A DNA stretch of 64,000 nucleotides from Ptiloglossa arizonensis (Eukaryota > Arthropoda > Insecta > Hymenoptera > Colletidae), in assembly GCF_051014685.1 (NCBI RefSeq), contig NW_027479761.1:1-64000 (forward strand). Direction: 5' to 3'. Of this stretch, positions 44,691-60,464 are shown piece after piece. A program made the translations under genes and the position numbers. The notes below the pieces were generated by a model that made no database searches, was not told the origin of the DNA, and saw nothing but the letters and a program-made list of their open reading frames with translations. Position 1 is the stretch's first letter; each line of letters begins with the position of its first letter.

Positions 44691-45221
44691 TATAACGTAT
44701 AACGTATAACGTATAACGTATAACGTATAACGTATAACCTATAACGTATAACGTATAACGTATAACGTATAACGTATAACGTATAACGTATAACGTATAA
44801 CGTATAACGTATAACGCATAACGAATAACGTATAACGTATAACCTATGACGTATAACGTATAACGTATAACGTATAACGTATATCGTATAACGTATAACG
44901 TATAACGTATTACGTATAACGTATAACGTATAACGTATAACGTATAACGTATAACGTATAACGTATCACGAATAACGTAAAACGCATAACGTATATCGTA
45001 TACCGTATAATGTATAACGTATAACGTATAACGTATAACGTATAACGCATAACGAATAACGTATAACGTATAACCTATGACGTATAACGTATAACGTATA
45101 ACGTATAACATATAACGCATAACGTATATCGTATACCGTATAACGTATAACGTATAACGTATAACGTATAACGTATAACGTATAACGTACAACGTATAAC
45201 GTATAACGTATAACGTATAAC

Positions 45222-47835
45222 GCCTAACGAATAACGTGTAACGTATAACCTATGACGTATAACGTATAACGTATAACGTATCACGTATATCGTATAACGT
45301 ATAACGTATAACGTATTACGTATAACGTATAACGTATAACGTATAACGTATTACGTATAACGTATAACGTATAACGTATAACGTATAACGTATCACGTAT
45401 CACGAATAACATAAAACGCATAACGAATATCGTATACCGTATAACGTAAAACGTATAACGTATAACGTATAACGTATAACGTATAACATATAACGCATAA
45501 CGTATATCGTATACCGTATAACGTATAACGTATAACGTATAACGTATAACGTATGACGTATAACGTATAACATATGACGTATAACGTATAACGTATAACG
45601 TATCACGTATATCGTATAACGTATAACGCATAACGTATTACGTATAACGTATAACGTATAACGTATAACGTATAACGTATAACGTATAACGTATCACGAA
45701 TAACGTAAAACGCATAACGTATATCGTATACCGTATAACGTATAACGTATAACGTATTACATATAACGCATAACGTATATCGTATACCGTATAACGTATA
45801 ACGTATGACGTATAACGTATAACGTATAACGTATAACGCCTAACGAATAACGTATAACGTATAACCTATGACGTATAACGTATAACGTATAACGTATCAC
45901 GTATATCGTATAACGTATAACTTATAACGTATTACGTATAACGTATAACGTATAACGTATAACGTATAACGTATAACGTATAACGTATAACGTATAACGT
46001 ATAACGTATCACGAATAACGTAAAACGCATAACGTAAATCGTATACCGTATAACGTATAACGTATTACGTATAACGTATAACGTATAACGTATAACGTAT
46101 AACGTATAACGTATAACGTATCACGAATAACGTTAAACGCATAACGTATATCGTATACCGTATAACGTATAACGTATAACGTATAACGTATAACGTATAA
46201 CGTATAACGCATAACGAATAACGTATAACGTATAACCTATGACGTATACCGTATAACGTATAACGTGTAACGTATAACGAATAACGTAAAACGTATAACG
46301 CATAACGTATTATATAAAGTATAACGTATAACGTATAACGTATAACGTATAACGTATAACGTATGACGTACAACGTATACCGTATCACGTATAATGTATT
46401 ACGAATAACGTGTAACGTATAACGTATAACGTATAACGTATAACGTATAACGTATAACGTATAATGTATAACGTGTAACGTATAACGTATAACCTATGAC
46501 GTATAACGTATAACGTATAACGTATAACGTATCACGAATAACGTAAAACGCATAACGTATATCGTATACCGTATAACGTATAACGTATAACGTATAACGT
46601 ATAACGTATAACGTATAACGTATAACGTATAACGCATAACGAATACCGTATAACGTATAACGTATAACGTGTAACGTATAACGTGTAACGTAAAACGTAT
46701 AACGTATAACGTATTACGTATTACGTATAACGTATAACGTATAACGTATAACGAATATCGTAAAACGTATAACGCATAACGTATAACGTATAACGTAAAA
46801 CGAATAACGTAAAACGTAAAACGCATAACGTATATCGTATACCGTATAACGTATAACGTATAACGTATAACGTATAACGTATAACGTATAACATATAACG
46901 CATAACGTATATCGTATACCGTATAACGTATAACGTATAACGCATAACGTATAACGTATAACGTATAACGTATAACGTATAACGTATAACGTATAACGTA
47001 TAACGTATAACGTATAACGCCTAACGAATAACGTGTAACGTATAACGTATAACGTATAACCTATGACGTATAACGTATAACGTCTAACGTATAACGTATC
47101 ACGAATAACGTAAACCGCATAACGTATATCGTATACCGTATAACGTATAACGTATAACGTATAACGTATAACGTATAACGCATAACGAATAACGTATAAC
47201 GTATAACCTATGACGTATAACCTATGACGTATAACGTATAACGTATAACGTATAACGTATAACGTATAACGTATAACGTATAACGTATAACGTATAACGT
47301 AAAACGTATAACGCATAACGTATAACGTATAACGTATAACGTATAACGTATAACGTATAACGTATAACGTATCACGAATAACGTAAAACGCATAACGTAT
47401 ATCGTACACCGTATAACGTATAGCGTATAATGTATACCGTATCACGTATAATGTATTACGAATAACGTGTAACGTATAACGTGTAACGTATAACGTGTAA
47501 CGTAAGACGTATAACGTAGAACGTATAACGTTTTATAACGTATATCGTAAAACGTATAACGTATAACGTATAACGTATAACGTATAACGTATAACGTATA
47601 ACGTATAACATATAACGTATAACGTATAACGTATAACGTATAACGTATAAAGTATAACGTATAACGTATAACGTATAACCTATAACGTATAACGTATAAC
47701 GTATAACGTATAACGTATAACGTATAACGTATAACGCCTAACGAATAACGTATAACGTGTAACCTATGACGTATAACGTATAACGCATAACGTATAACGT
47801 ATAACGAATAACGTAAAACGTATAACGCATAACGT
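45222..47835. repeat. E block, copy E2 (internal 712-bp loss)
   Basis: Same order as E1, but the offset falls from 3,862 to 3,150 bp between about 42,130 and 42,850 of E1, so about 712 bp is missing. 712 is 101 monomers plus 5, and the lost part contains the +5 TATTATATAA unit, so both ends rejoin in register. Near 47,531 the break reads CGTTTTATAA where sister copies have CGTATTTATAA, a one-base loss. Confidence 0.75.
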
Positions 47836-48960
47836 ATTATATAACGTATAACGTATAACGTATAACGTATAACGTATAACCTATAACGTATAACGTATAA
47901 CGTATAACGTATAACGTATAACGTATAACGTATAACGTATAACGTATAACGTATAACGTATAACGAATAACGTAAAACGTATAACGCATAACGTATAACG
48001 TATAACGTATAACGTATAACGTATAACGTAAAACGTATAACGTATAACGTATAACGTATAACGTATAACGTATAACGTATAACGTATAGCGTATAACGTA
48101 TAACGTATAACGTATCACGAATAACGTAAAACGCATAACGTATATCGTACACCGTATAACGTATAGCGTATAACGTATACCGTATCACGTATAATGTATT
48201 ACGAATAACGTGTAACGTATAACGTGTAACGTATAACGTGTAACGTAAAACGTATAACGTATAACGTATAACGTATAACGTATAACGTATAACGCATAAC
48301 GAATAACGTATAACGTATACCCTATGACGTATAACGTATAACGTATATCGTATAACGTATAACGTATAACGTATTACGTATAACGTATGACGTGTTACGT
48401 ATAACGTATAACGTATAACGTATAACGTATAACGTATAACGCATAACGTATAACCTATGACGTATAACGTATAACGTATAACGTATAACGTATAACGTAT
48501 AACGTATAACGTATAACGTATAACGTATAACGTATAACGTATAACGTATAACGTATAACGTATAACGTATAACGTATAACGTATAACGTATAACGTATAA
48601 CGTATAACGTATAACGTATAACGTATAACGTATAACGTATAACGTATAACGTATAACGTATAACGTTTAACGTATAACGTATAACGTATAACGTATAACG
48701 TATAAAGTATAACGTATAACGTATAACGTATAACGTATAACGTATAACGTATAACGTATAAAGTATAACGTATAACGTATAACGTCTAACGTATAACGTA
48801 TAACGTATAACGTATAACGTATAACGTATAACGTATAACGTATAACGTATAACGTATAACGTATAACGTATAACGTATAACGTATAACGTATAACGTATA
48901 ACGTATAACGTATTACGTATAACGTATCACGTATAACGTATAACGTATAACGTATAACGT

Positions 48961-51900
48961 TTAACGTATAACGTATAACGTATAACGTATAACGTATAAC
49001 GTATAACGTATAACGTAAAACGTATAACGCATAACGTATAACGTATAACGTATAACGTATAACGTATAACGTATAACGTATAACGTATCACGAATAACGT
49101 AAAACGCATAACGTATATCGTACACCGTATAACGTATAGCGTATAATGTATACCGTATCACGTATAATGTATTACGAATAACGTGTAACGTATAACGTGT
49201 AACGTGTAACGTATAATGTGTAACGTATAACGTGTAACGAAAAACGTATAACGTAGAACGTATAACGTATTTATAACGTATATCGTAAAACGTATAACGT
49301 ATAACGTATAACGTATAACGTATAACGTATAACGTATAACGTATAACATATAACGTATAACGTATAACGTACAACGTATAACGTATAAAGTATAACGTAT
49401 AACGTATAACGTATATCCTATAACGTATAACGTATAACGTATAACGTATAACGTATGACGTATAACGTATAACGTATAACGTATAACGTATAACGTATAA
49501 CGTATAACGTATAACGTATAACGTATAACGTATAACGTATAACGTATAACGTATAACGTATAACGTATAACGTATAACGTATAACGTATAACGTATAACG
49601 TATAACGTATAACGTATAACGTATAACGTATCACGAATAACGTAAAACGCATAACGTATATCGTACACCGTATAACGTATAGCGTATAACGTATACCGTA
49701 TCACGTATAATGTATTACGAATAACGTGTAACGTATAACGTGTAACGTATAACGTGTAACGTAAAACGTATAACGTATAACGTATAACGTATAACGTATA
49801 ACGTATAACGCATAACGAATAACGTATAACGTATACCCTATGACGTATAACGTATAACGTATATCGTATAACGTATAACGTATAACGTATTACGTATAAC
49901 GTATGACGTGTAACGTATAACGTATAACGTATAACGTATAACGTATAACGTATAACGTATCACGAATAACGTAAAACGCATAACGTATATCGTACACCGT
50001 ATAACGTATAGCGTATAATGTATACCGTATCACGTATAATGTATTACGAATAACGTGTAACGTATAACGTGTAACGTGTAACGTATAACGTGTAACGTAT
50101 AACGTGTAACGAAAAACGTATAACGTAGAACGTATAACGTATTTATAACGTATATCGTAAAACGTATAACGTATAACGTATAACGTATAACGTATAACGT
50201 ATAACGTATAACGTATAACATATAACGTATAACGTATAACGTACTACGTATAACGTATAAAGTATAACGTATAACGTATAACGTATATCCTATAACGTAT
50301 AACGTATAACGTATAACGTATAACGTATGACGTATAACGTATAACGTATAACGTATAACGTATAACGTATAACGAATAACGTAAAACGTATAACGCATAA
50401 CGTATAACGTATAACGTATAACGTATAACGTATAACGTAAAACGTATAACGTATAACGTATAACGTATAACGTATAACGTATAACGTATAACGTATAGCG
50501 TATAACGTATAACGTATAACGTATCACGAATAACGTAAAACGCATAACGTATATCGTACACCGTATAACGTATAGCGTATAACGTATACCGTATCACGTA
50601 TAATGTATTACGAATAACGTGTAACGTATAACGTGTAACGTATAACGTGTAACGTAAAACGTATAACGTATAACGTATAACGTATAACGTATAACGTATA
50701 ACGCATAACGAATAACGTATAACGTATACCCTATGACGTATAACGTATAACGTATATCGTATAACGTATAACGTATAACGTATTACGTATAACGTATGAC
50801 GTGTTACGTATAACGTATAACGTATAACGTATAACGTATAACGTATAACGCATAACGTATAACCTATGACGTATAACGTATAACGTATAACGTATAACGT
50901 ATAACGTATAACGTATAACGTATAACGTATAACGTATAACGTATAACGTATAACGTATAACGTATAACGTATAACGTATAACGTATAACGTATAACGTAT
51001 AACGTATAACGTATAACGTATAACGTATAACGTATAACGTATAACGTATAACGTATAACGTTTAACGTATAACGTATAACGTATAACGTATAACGTATAA
51101 AGTATAACGTATAACGTATAACGTATAACGTATAACGTATAACGTATAACGTATAAAGTATAACGTATAACGTATAACGTCTAACGTATAACGTATAACG
51201 TATAACGTATAACGTATAACGTATAACGTATAACGTATAACGTATAACGTATAACGTATAACGTATAACGTATAACGTATAACGTATAACGTATAACGTA
51301 TAACGTATTACGTATAACGTATAACGTATAACGTATAACGTATAACGTATAACGTTTAACGTATAACGTATAACGTATAACGTATAACGTATAACGTATA
51401 ACGTATAACGTAAAACGTATAACGCATAACGTATAACGTATAACGTATAACGTATAACGTATAACGTATAACGTATAACGTATCACGAATAACGTAAAAC
51501 GCATAACGTATATCGTACACCGTATAACGTATAGCGTATAATGTATACCGTATCACGTATAATGTATTACGAATAACGTGTAACGTATAACGTGTAACGT
51601 GTAACGTATAACGTGTAACGTATAACGTGTAACGAAAAACGTATAACGTAGAACGTATAACGTATTTATAACGTATATCGTAAAACGTATAACGTATAAC
51701 GTATAACGTATAACGTATAACGTATAACGTATAACGTATAACATATAACGTATAACGTATAACGTACAACGTATAACGTATAAAGTATAACGTATAACGT
51801 ATAACGTATATCCTATAACGTATAACGTATAACGTATAACGTATAACGTATGACGTATAACGTATAACGTATAACGTATAACGTATAACGTATAACGTAT

Positions 51901-52535
51901 AACGTATAACGTATAACGTATAACGTATAACGTATAACGTATAACGTATAACGTATAACGTATAACGTATAACGTATAACGTATAACGTATAACGTATAA
52001 CGTATAACGTATCACGAATAACGTAAAACGCATAACGTATATCGTACACCGTATAACGTATAGCGTATAACGTATACCGTATCACGTATAATGTATTACG
52101 AATAACGTGTAACGTATAACGTGTAACGTATAACGTGTAACGTAAAACGTATAACGTATAACGTATAACGTATAACGTATAACGTATAACGCATAACGAA
52201 TAACGTATAACGTATACCCTATGACGTATAACGTATAACGTATATCGTATAACGTATAACGTATAACGTATTACGTATAACGTATGACGTGTAACGTATA
52301 ACGTATAACGTATAACGTATAACGTATAACGTATAACGCATAACGTATAACCTATGACGTATAACGTATAACGTATAACGTATAACGTATAACGTATAAC
52401 GTATAACGTATAACGTATAACGTATAACGTATAACGTATAACGTATAACGTATAACGTATAACGTATAACGTATAACGTATAACGTATAACGTATAACGT
52501 ATAACGTATAACGTATAACGTATAACGTATAACGT
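48961..52535. repeat. Three repeats of a block marked by GAAAAACG and TATATCCTATAACG
   Basis: CGAAAAACG lies at 49,238, 50,110 and 51,633, with a fourth at 56,200; spacings are 872, 1,523 and 4,567 bp. Each is preceded by a run of GTGTAACG units and followed by TATTTATAA and then TATATCCTATAACG (about 49,414, 50,286, 51,808 and 56,375). A private change near 50,253, GTACTACG, marks the second copy where the others have GTACAACG. Confidence 0.75.
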
Positions 52536-53622
52536 TTAACGTATAACGTATAACGTATAACGTATAACGTATAAAGTATAAAGTATAACGTATAACGTAT
52601 AACGTATAACGTATAACGTATAACGTATAACGTATAACGTATAACGTATAACGTATAACGTATAACGTTTAACGTATAACGTATAACGTATAACGTATAA
52701 CGTATAAAGTATAACGTATAACGTATAACGTCTAACGTATAACGTATAACGTATAACGTATAACGTATAACGTATAACGTATAACGTATAACGTATAACG
52801 TATAACGTATAACGTATAACGTATAACGTATAACGTATAACGTATAACGTATAACGTATAACGTATAACGTATAACGTATAACGTTTAACGTATAACGTA
52901 TAACGTATAACGTATAACGTATAACGTATAACGTATAACGTATAACGTAAAACGTATAACGCATAACGTATAACGTATAACGTATAACGTATAACGTATA
53001 ACGTATAACGTATAACGTATCACGAATAACGTAAAACGCATAACGTATAACGTATAACGTATAACGTATAACGTATAACGTATAACGTATAACGTACACC
53101 GTATAACGTATAGCGTATAATGTATACCGTATCACGTATAATGTATTACGAATAACGTGTAACGTATAACGTGTAACGTATAACGTGTAACGTAAAACGT
53201 ATAACGTAGAACGTATAACGTATTTATAACGTATATCGTAAAACGTATAACGTATAACGTATAACGTATAACGTATAACGTATAACGTATAACATATAAC
53301 GTATAACGTATAACGAATAACGTATAACGTATAAAGTATAACGTATAACGTATAACGTATAACCTATAACGTATAACGTATAACGTATAACGTATAACGT
53401 ATAACGTATAACGTATAACGTATAACGTATAACGTATAACGTATAACGTATAACGTATAACGTATAACGTATAACGTATAACGTATAACGTATAACGTAT
53501 AACGTATAACGTATAACGTATAACGTATAACGTATAACGTATAACGTATAACGTATAACGTATAACGTATAACGTATAACGTATAACGTATAACGTATAA
53601 CGTATAACGTATAACGTATAAC

Positions 53623-55400
53623 GTACAGCGTATACCGTATCACGTATAATGTATTACGAATAACGTGTAACGTATAACGTATAACGTATAACGTATAACG
53701 TATAACGTATAACGTATAATGTATAACGTGTAACGTATAACGTATAACCTATGACGTATAACGTATAACGTATAACGTATAACGTATCACGAATAACGTA
53801 AAACGCATAACGTATATCGTATACCGTATAACGTATAACGTATAACGTATAACGTATAACGTATAACGTATAACGTATAACGTATAACGCATAACGAATA
53901 CCGTATAACGTATAACGTATAACGTGTAACGTATAACGTGTAACGTAAAACGTATAACGTATAACGTATTACGTATTACGTATAACGTATAACGTATAAC
54001 GTATAACGAATATCGTAAAACGTATAACGCATAACGTATAACGTATAACGTAAAACGAATAACGTAAAACGTAAAACGCATAACGTATATCGTATACCGT
54101 ATAACGTATAACGTATAACGTATAACGTATAACGTATAACGTATAACATATAACGCATAACGTATATCGTATACCGTATAACGTATAACGTATAACGCAT
54201 AACGTATAACGTATAACGTATAACGTATAACGTATAACGTATAACGTATAACGTATAACGTATAACGTATAACGCCTAACGAATAACGTGTAACGTATAA
54301 CGTATAACGTATAACCTATGACGTATAACGTATAACGTCTAACGTATAACGTATCACGAATAACGTAAACCGCATAACGTATATCGTATACCGTATAACG
54401 TATAACGTATAACGTATAACGTATAACGTATAACGCATAACGAATAACGTATAACGTATAACCTATGACGTATAACCTATGACGTATAACGTATAACGTA
54501 TAACGTATAACGTATAACGTATAACGTATAACGTATAACGTATAACGTATAACGTAAAACGTATAACGCATAACGTATAACGTATAACGTATAACGTATA
54601 ACGTATAACGTATAACGTATAACGTATCACGAATAACGTAAAACGCATAACGTATATCGTACACCGTATAACGTATAGCGTATAATGTATACCGTATCAC
54701 GTATAATGTATTACGAATAACGTGTAACGTATAACGTGTAACGTATAACGTGTAACGTAAGACGTATAACGTAGAACGTATAACGTATTTATAACGTATA
54801 TCGTAAAACGTATAACGTATAACGTATAACGTATAACGTATAACGTATAACGTATAACGTATAACATATAACGTATAACGTATAACGTATAACGTATAAC
54901 GTATAAAGTATAACGTATAACGTATAACGTATAACCTATAACGTATAACGTATAACGTATAACGTATAACGTATAACGTATAACGTATAACGCCTAACGA
55001 ATAACGTATAACGTGTAACCTATGACGTATAACGTATAACGCATAACGTATAACGTATAACGAATAACGTAAAACGTATAACGCATAACGTATTATATAA
55101 CGTATAACGTATAACGTATAACGTATAACGTATAACCTATAACGTATAACGTATAACGTATAACGTATAACGTATAACGTATAACGTATAACGTATAACG
55201 TATAACGTATAACGTATAACGAATAACGTAAAACGTATAACGCATAACGTATAACGTATAACGTATAACGTATAACGTATAACGTAAAACGTATAACGTA
55301 TAACGTATAACGTATAACGTATAACGTATAACGTATAACGTATAGCGTATAACGTATAACGTATAACGTATCACGAATAACGTAAAACGCATAACGTATA
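53623..55400. repeat. E block, copy E3 (chimeric left edge)
   Basis: Matches E2 at +7,255 bp from about 53,716 on, then at +7,256 after the one-base difference near 47,531. To the left it carries GTACAGCG (53,623), the D-type marker, where E1 and E2 have GTATGACGTACAACG. The switch from D-type to E-type therefore falls between about 53,630 and 53,716. Confidence 0.7.
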
Positions 55401-55920
55401 TCGTACACCGTATAACGTATAGCGTATAACGTATACCGTATCACGTATAATGTATTACGAATAACGTGTAACGTATAACGTGTAACGTATAACGTGTAAC
55501 GTAAAACGTATAACGTATAACGTATAACGTATAACGTATAACGTATAACGCATAACGAATAACGTATAACGTATACCCTATGACGTATAACGTATAACGT
55601 ATATCGTATAACGTATAACGTATAACGTATTACGTATAACGTATGACGTGTAACGTATAACGTATAACGTATAACGTATAACGTATAACGTATAACGCAT
55701 AACGTATAACCTATGACGTATAACGTATAACGTATAACGTATAACGTATAACGTATAACGTATAACGTATAACGTATAACGTATAACGTATAACGTATAA
55801 CGTATAACGTATAACGTATAACGTATAACGTATAACGTATAACGTATAACGTATAACGTATAACGTATAACGTATTACGTATAACGTATAACGTATAACG
55901 TATAACGTATAACGTATAAC

Positions 55921-58141
55921 GTTTAACGTATAACGTATAACGTATAACGTATAACGTATAACGTATAACGTATAACGTAAAACGTATAACGCATAACGTA
56001 TAACGTATAACGTATAACGTATAACGTATAACGTATAACGTATAACGTATCACGAATAACGTAAAACGCATAACGTATATCGTACACCGTATAACGTATA
56101 GCGTATAATGTATACCGTATCACGTATAATGTATTACGAATAACGTGTAACGTATAACGTGTAACGTGTAACGTATAACGTGTAACGTATAACGTGTAAC
56201 GAAAAACGTATAACGTAGAACGTATAACGTATTTATAACGTATATCGTAAAACGTATAACGTATAACGTATAACGTATAACGTATAACGTATAACGTATA
56301 ACGTATAACATATAACGTATAACGTATAACGTACAACGTATAACGTATAAAGTATAACGTATAACGTATAACGTATATCCTATAACGTATAACGTATAAC
56401 GTATAACGTATAACGTATGACGTATAACGTATAACGTATAACGTATAACGTATAACGTATAACGTATAACGTATAACGTATAACGTATAACGTATAACGT
56501 ATAACGTATAACGTATAACGTATAACGTATAACGTATAACGTATAACGTATAACGTATCACGAATAACGTAAAACGCATAACGTATATCGTACACCGTAT
56601 AACGTATAGCGTATAACGTATACCGTATCACGTATAATGTATTACGAATAACGTGTAACGTATAACGTGTAACGTATAACGTGTAACGTAAAACGTATAA
56701 CGTATAACGTATAACGTATAACGTATAACGTATAACGCATAACGAATAACGTATAACGTATACCCTATGACGTATAACGTATAACGTATATCGTATAACG
56801 TATAACGTATAACGTATTACGTATAACGTATGACGTGTAACGTATAACGTATAACGTATAACGTATAACGTATAACGTATAACGCATAACGTATAACCTA
56901 TGACGTATAACGTATAACGTATAACGTATAACGTATAACGTATAACGTATAACGTATAACGTATAACGTATAACGTATAACGTATAACGTATAACGTATA
57001 ACGTATAACGTATAACGTATAACGTATAACGTATAACGTATAACGTATAACGTATAACGTATAACGTATAACGTATAACGTATAACGTTTAACGTATAAC
57101 GTATAACGTATAACGTATAACGTATAAAGTATAACGTATAACGTATAACGTATAACGTATAACGTATAACGTATAACGTATAACGTATAACGTATAACGT
57201 ATAACGTATAACGTATAACGTTTAACGTATAACGTATAACGTATAACGTATAACGTATAAAGTATAACGTATAACGTATAACGTCTAACGTATAACGTAT
57301 AACGTATAACGTATAACGTATAACGTATAACGTATAACGTATAACGTATAACGTATAACGTATAACGTATAACGTATAACGTATAACGTATAACGTATAA
57401 CGTATAACGTATAACGTATAACGTATAACGTATAACGTTTAACGTATAACGTATAACGTATAACGTATAACGTATAACGTATAACGTATAACGTATAACG
57501 TAAAACGTATAACGCATAACGTATAACGTATAACGTATAACGTATAACGTATAACGTATAACGTATAACGTATCACGAATAACGTAAAACGCATAACGTA
57601 TATCGTACACCGTATAACGTATAGCGTATAATGTATACCGTATCACGTATAATGTATTACGAATAACGTGTAACGTATAACGTGTAACGTATAATGTGTA
57701 ACGTAAAACGTATAACGTAGAACGTATAACGTATTTATAACGTATATCGTAAAACGTATAACGTATAACGTATAACGTATAACGTATAACGTATAACGTA
57801 TAACGTATAACATATAACGTATAACGTATAACGAATAACGTATAACGTATAAAGTATAACGTATAACGTATAACGTATAACCTATAACGTATAACGTATA
57901 ACGTATAACGTATAACGTATAACGTATAACGTATAACGTATAAAGTATAATGTATAACGTATAACGTATAACGTATAACGTATAACGTATAACGTATAAC
58001 GTATAACGTATAACGTATAACGTATAACGTATAACGTATAACGTATAACGTATAACGTATAACGTATAACGTATAACGTATAACGTATAACGTATAACGT
58101 ATAACGTATAACGTATAACGTATAACGTATAACGTATAACG
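55921..58141. repeat. Repeat of the 51.36-53.62 kb segment
   Basis: The segment from TTTAACG (51,356) to GTACAGCG (53,623) reappears from 55,921 to 58,141. The offset begins at +4,567 and ends at +4,518, so the second copy is about 49 bp (7 monomers) shorter. The first copy carries additional AAAGTATAAAG (about 52,575) and an expanded GTACACCG neighbourhood near 53,040-53,094. Confidence 0.7.
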
Positions 58142-60464
58142 TACAGCGTATACCGTATCACGTATAATGTATTACGAATAACGTGTAACGTATAACGTAT
58201 AACGTATAACGTATAACGTATAACGTATAACGTATAATGTATAACGTATAACGTATAACGTATAACCTATGACGTATAACGTATAACGTATAACGTATAA
58301 CGTATCACGAATAACGTAAAACGCATAACGTATATCGTATACCGTATAACGTATAACGTATAACGTATAACGTATAACGTATAACGTATAACGTATAACA
58401 TATAACGCATAACGTATATCGTATACCGTATAACGTATAACGTATAACGTATAACGTATAACGTATAACGTATAACGTATAACGTATAACGTATAACGTA
58501 TAACGTATAACGCCTAACGAATAACGTGTAACTTATAACCTATGACGTATAACGTATAACGTATAACGTATCACGTATATCGTATAACGTATAACGTATA
58601 ACGTATAACGTATTACGTATAACGTATAACGTATAACGTATTACGTATAACGTATAACGTATAACGTATAACGTATAACGTATAACGTATCACGAATAAC
58701 GTAAAACGCATAACGTATATCGTATACCGTATAACGTATAACGTATAACGTATAACGTATAACGTATATCGTATAACATATAACGCATAACGTATAACGT
58801 ATAACGTATAATGTATAACGTATAACGTATAACGTATAACCTATGACGTATAACGTATAACGTCTAACGTATAACGTATCACGAATAACGTAAAACGCAT
58901 AACGTATATCGTATACCGTATAACGTATAACGTATAACGTATAACGTATAACGTATAACGCATAACGAATAACGTATAACGTATAACCTATGACGTATAA
59001 CGTATAACGTATAACGTATAACGTATCTCGAATAACGTAAAACGTATAACGTATATCGTATACCGTATAACGTATAACATATAACGTATAACGTATAACG
59101 TATAACATATAACGCATAACGTATATCGTATACCGTATAACGTATAACGTATAACGTATAACGTGTAACGTATGACGTATAACGTATAACGTATAACGAA
59201 TAACGTATAACGTATAACGTATAACGTATAACGTATAACGTATAACGTATAACGTATAACGTATAACGTATAACGTATAACGTATAACGCCTAACGAATA
59301 ACGTATAACGTATAACCTATGACGTATAACGTATAACGTATAACGTATAACGTATATCGTATAACGTATAACGTATAACGTATTACGTATAACGTATAAC
59401 GTATAACGTATCTCGAATAACGTATAACGTATAACGTATAACGTATAACGTATAACGTATAAAGTATAACGTATAACGTATAACGTATAACGTATAACGT
59501 CTAACGTATAAAGTATAACGTATAACGTATAACGTATAACGTATAACGTATAACATATAACGCATAACGTATATCGTATACCGTATAACGTATAACGTAT
59601 AACGTATAACGTGTAACGTATGACGTATAACGTATAACGTATAACGAATAACGTATAACGTATAACGTATAACGTATAACGTATAACGTATAACGTATAA
59701 CATATAACGCATAACGTATATCGTATACCGTATAACGTATAACGTATAACGTATAACGTGTAACGTATGACGTATAACGTATAACGTATAACGTATAACG
59801 TATCTCGAATAACGTATAACGTATAACGTATAACGTATAACGTATAACGTATAACGTATAACGTATAACGTATAACGTATAAAGTATAACGTATAACGTA
59901 TAACGTATAACGTATAACGTCTAACGTATAACGTATAACGTATAACGTATAACGTATAACGTATAACGTATAACGTATAACGTATAACGTATAACGTATA
60001 ACGTATAACGTATAACGTATAACGTATAACGTATAACGTATAACGTATAACGTATAACGTATAACGCCTAACGAATAACGTATAACGTATAACCTATGAC
60101 GTATAACGTATAACGTATAACGTATAACGTATATCGTATAACGTATAACGTATAACGTATTACGTATAACGTATAACGTATAACGTATAACGTATAACGT
60201 ATAACGTATCACGAATAACGTAAAACGCATAACGTATATCGTATACCGTATAATGTATAACGTATAACGTATAACGTATAACGTATAACGCATAACGAAT
60301 AACGTATAACGTATAACCTATGACGTATAACGTATAACGTATAACGTATAACATATAACGCATAACGTATATCGTATACCGTATAACGTATAACGTATAA
60401 CGTATAACGTATAACGTATAACGTATAACGTACAACGTATAACGTATAACGTATAACGTATAAC

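Noticed and set aside
53969..56071. 700-residue minus-strand open frame, and over 100 similar frames across the window
   Set aside because: All are Leu-Tyr-Val-Ile-Arg-Tyr-Thr heptads that follow from reading TTATACG in triplets. All three minus frames give the same peptide, overlapping frames coexist, and starts and stops fall at random variants. No codon bias, domain or upstream signal supports a gene.
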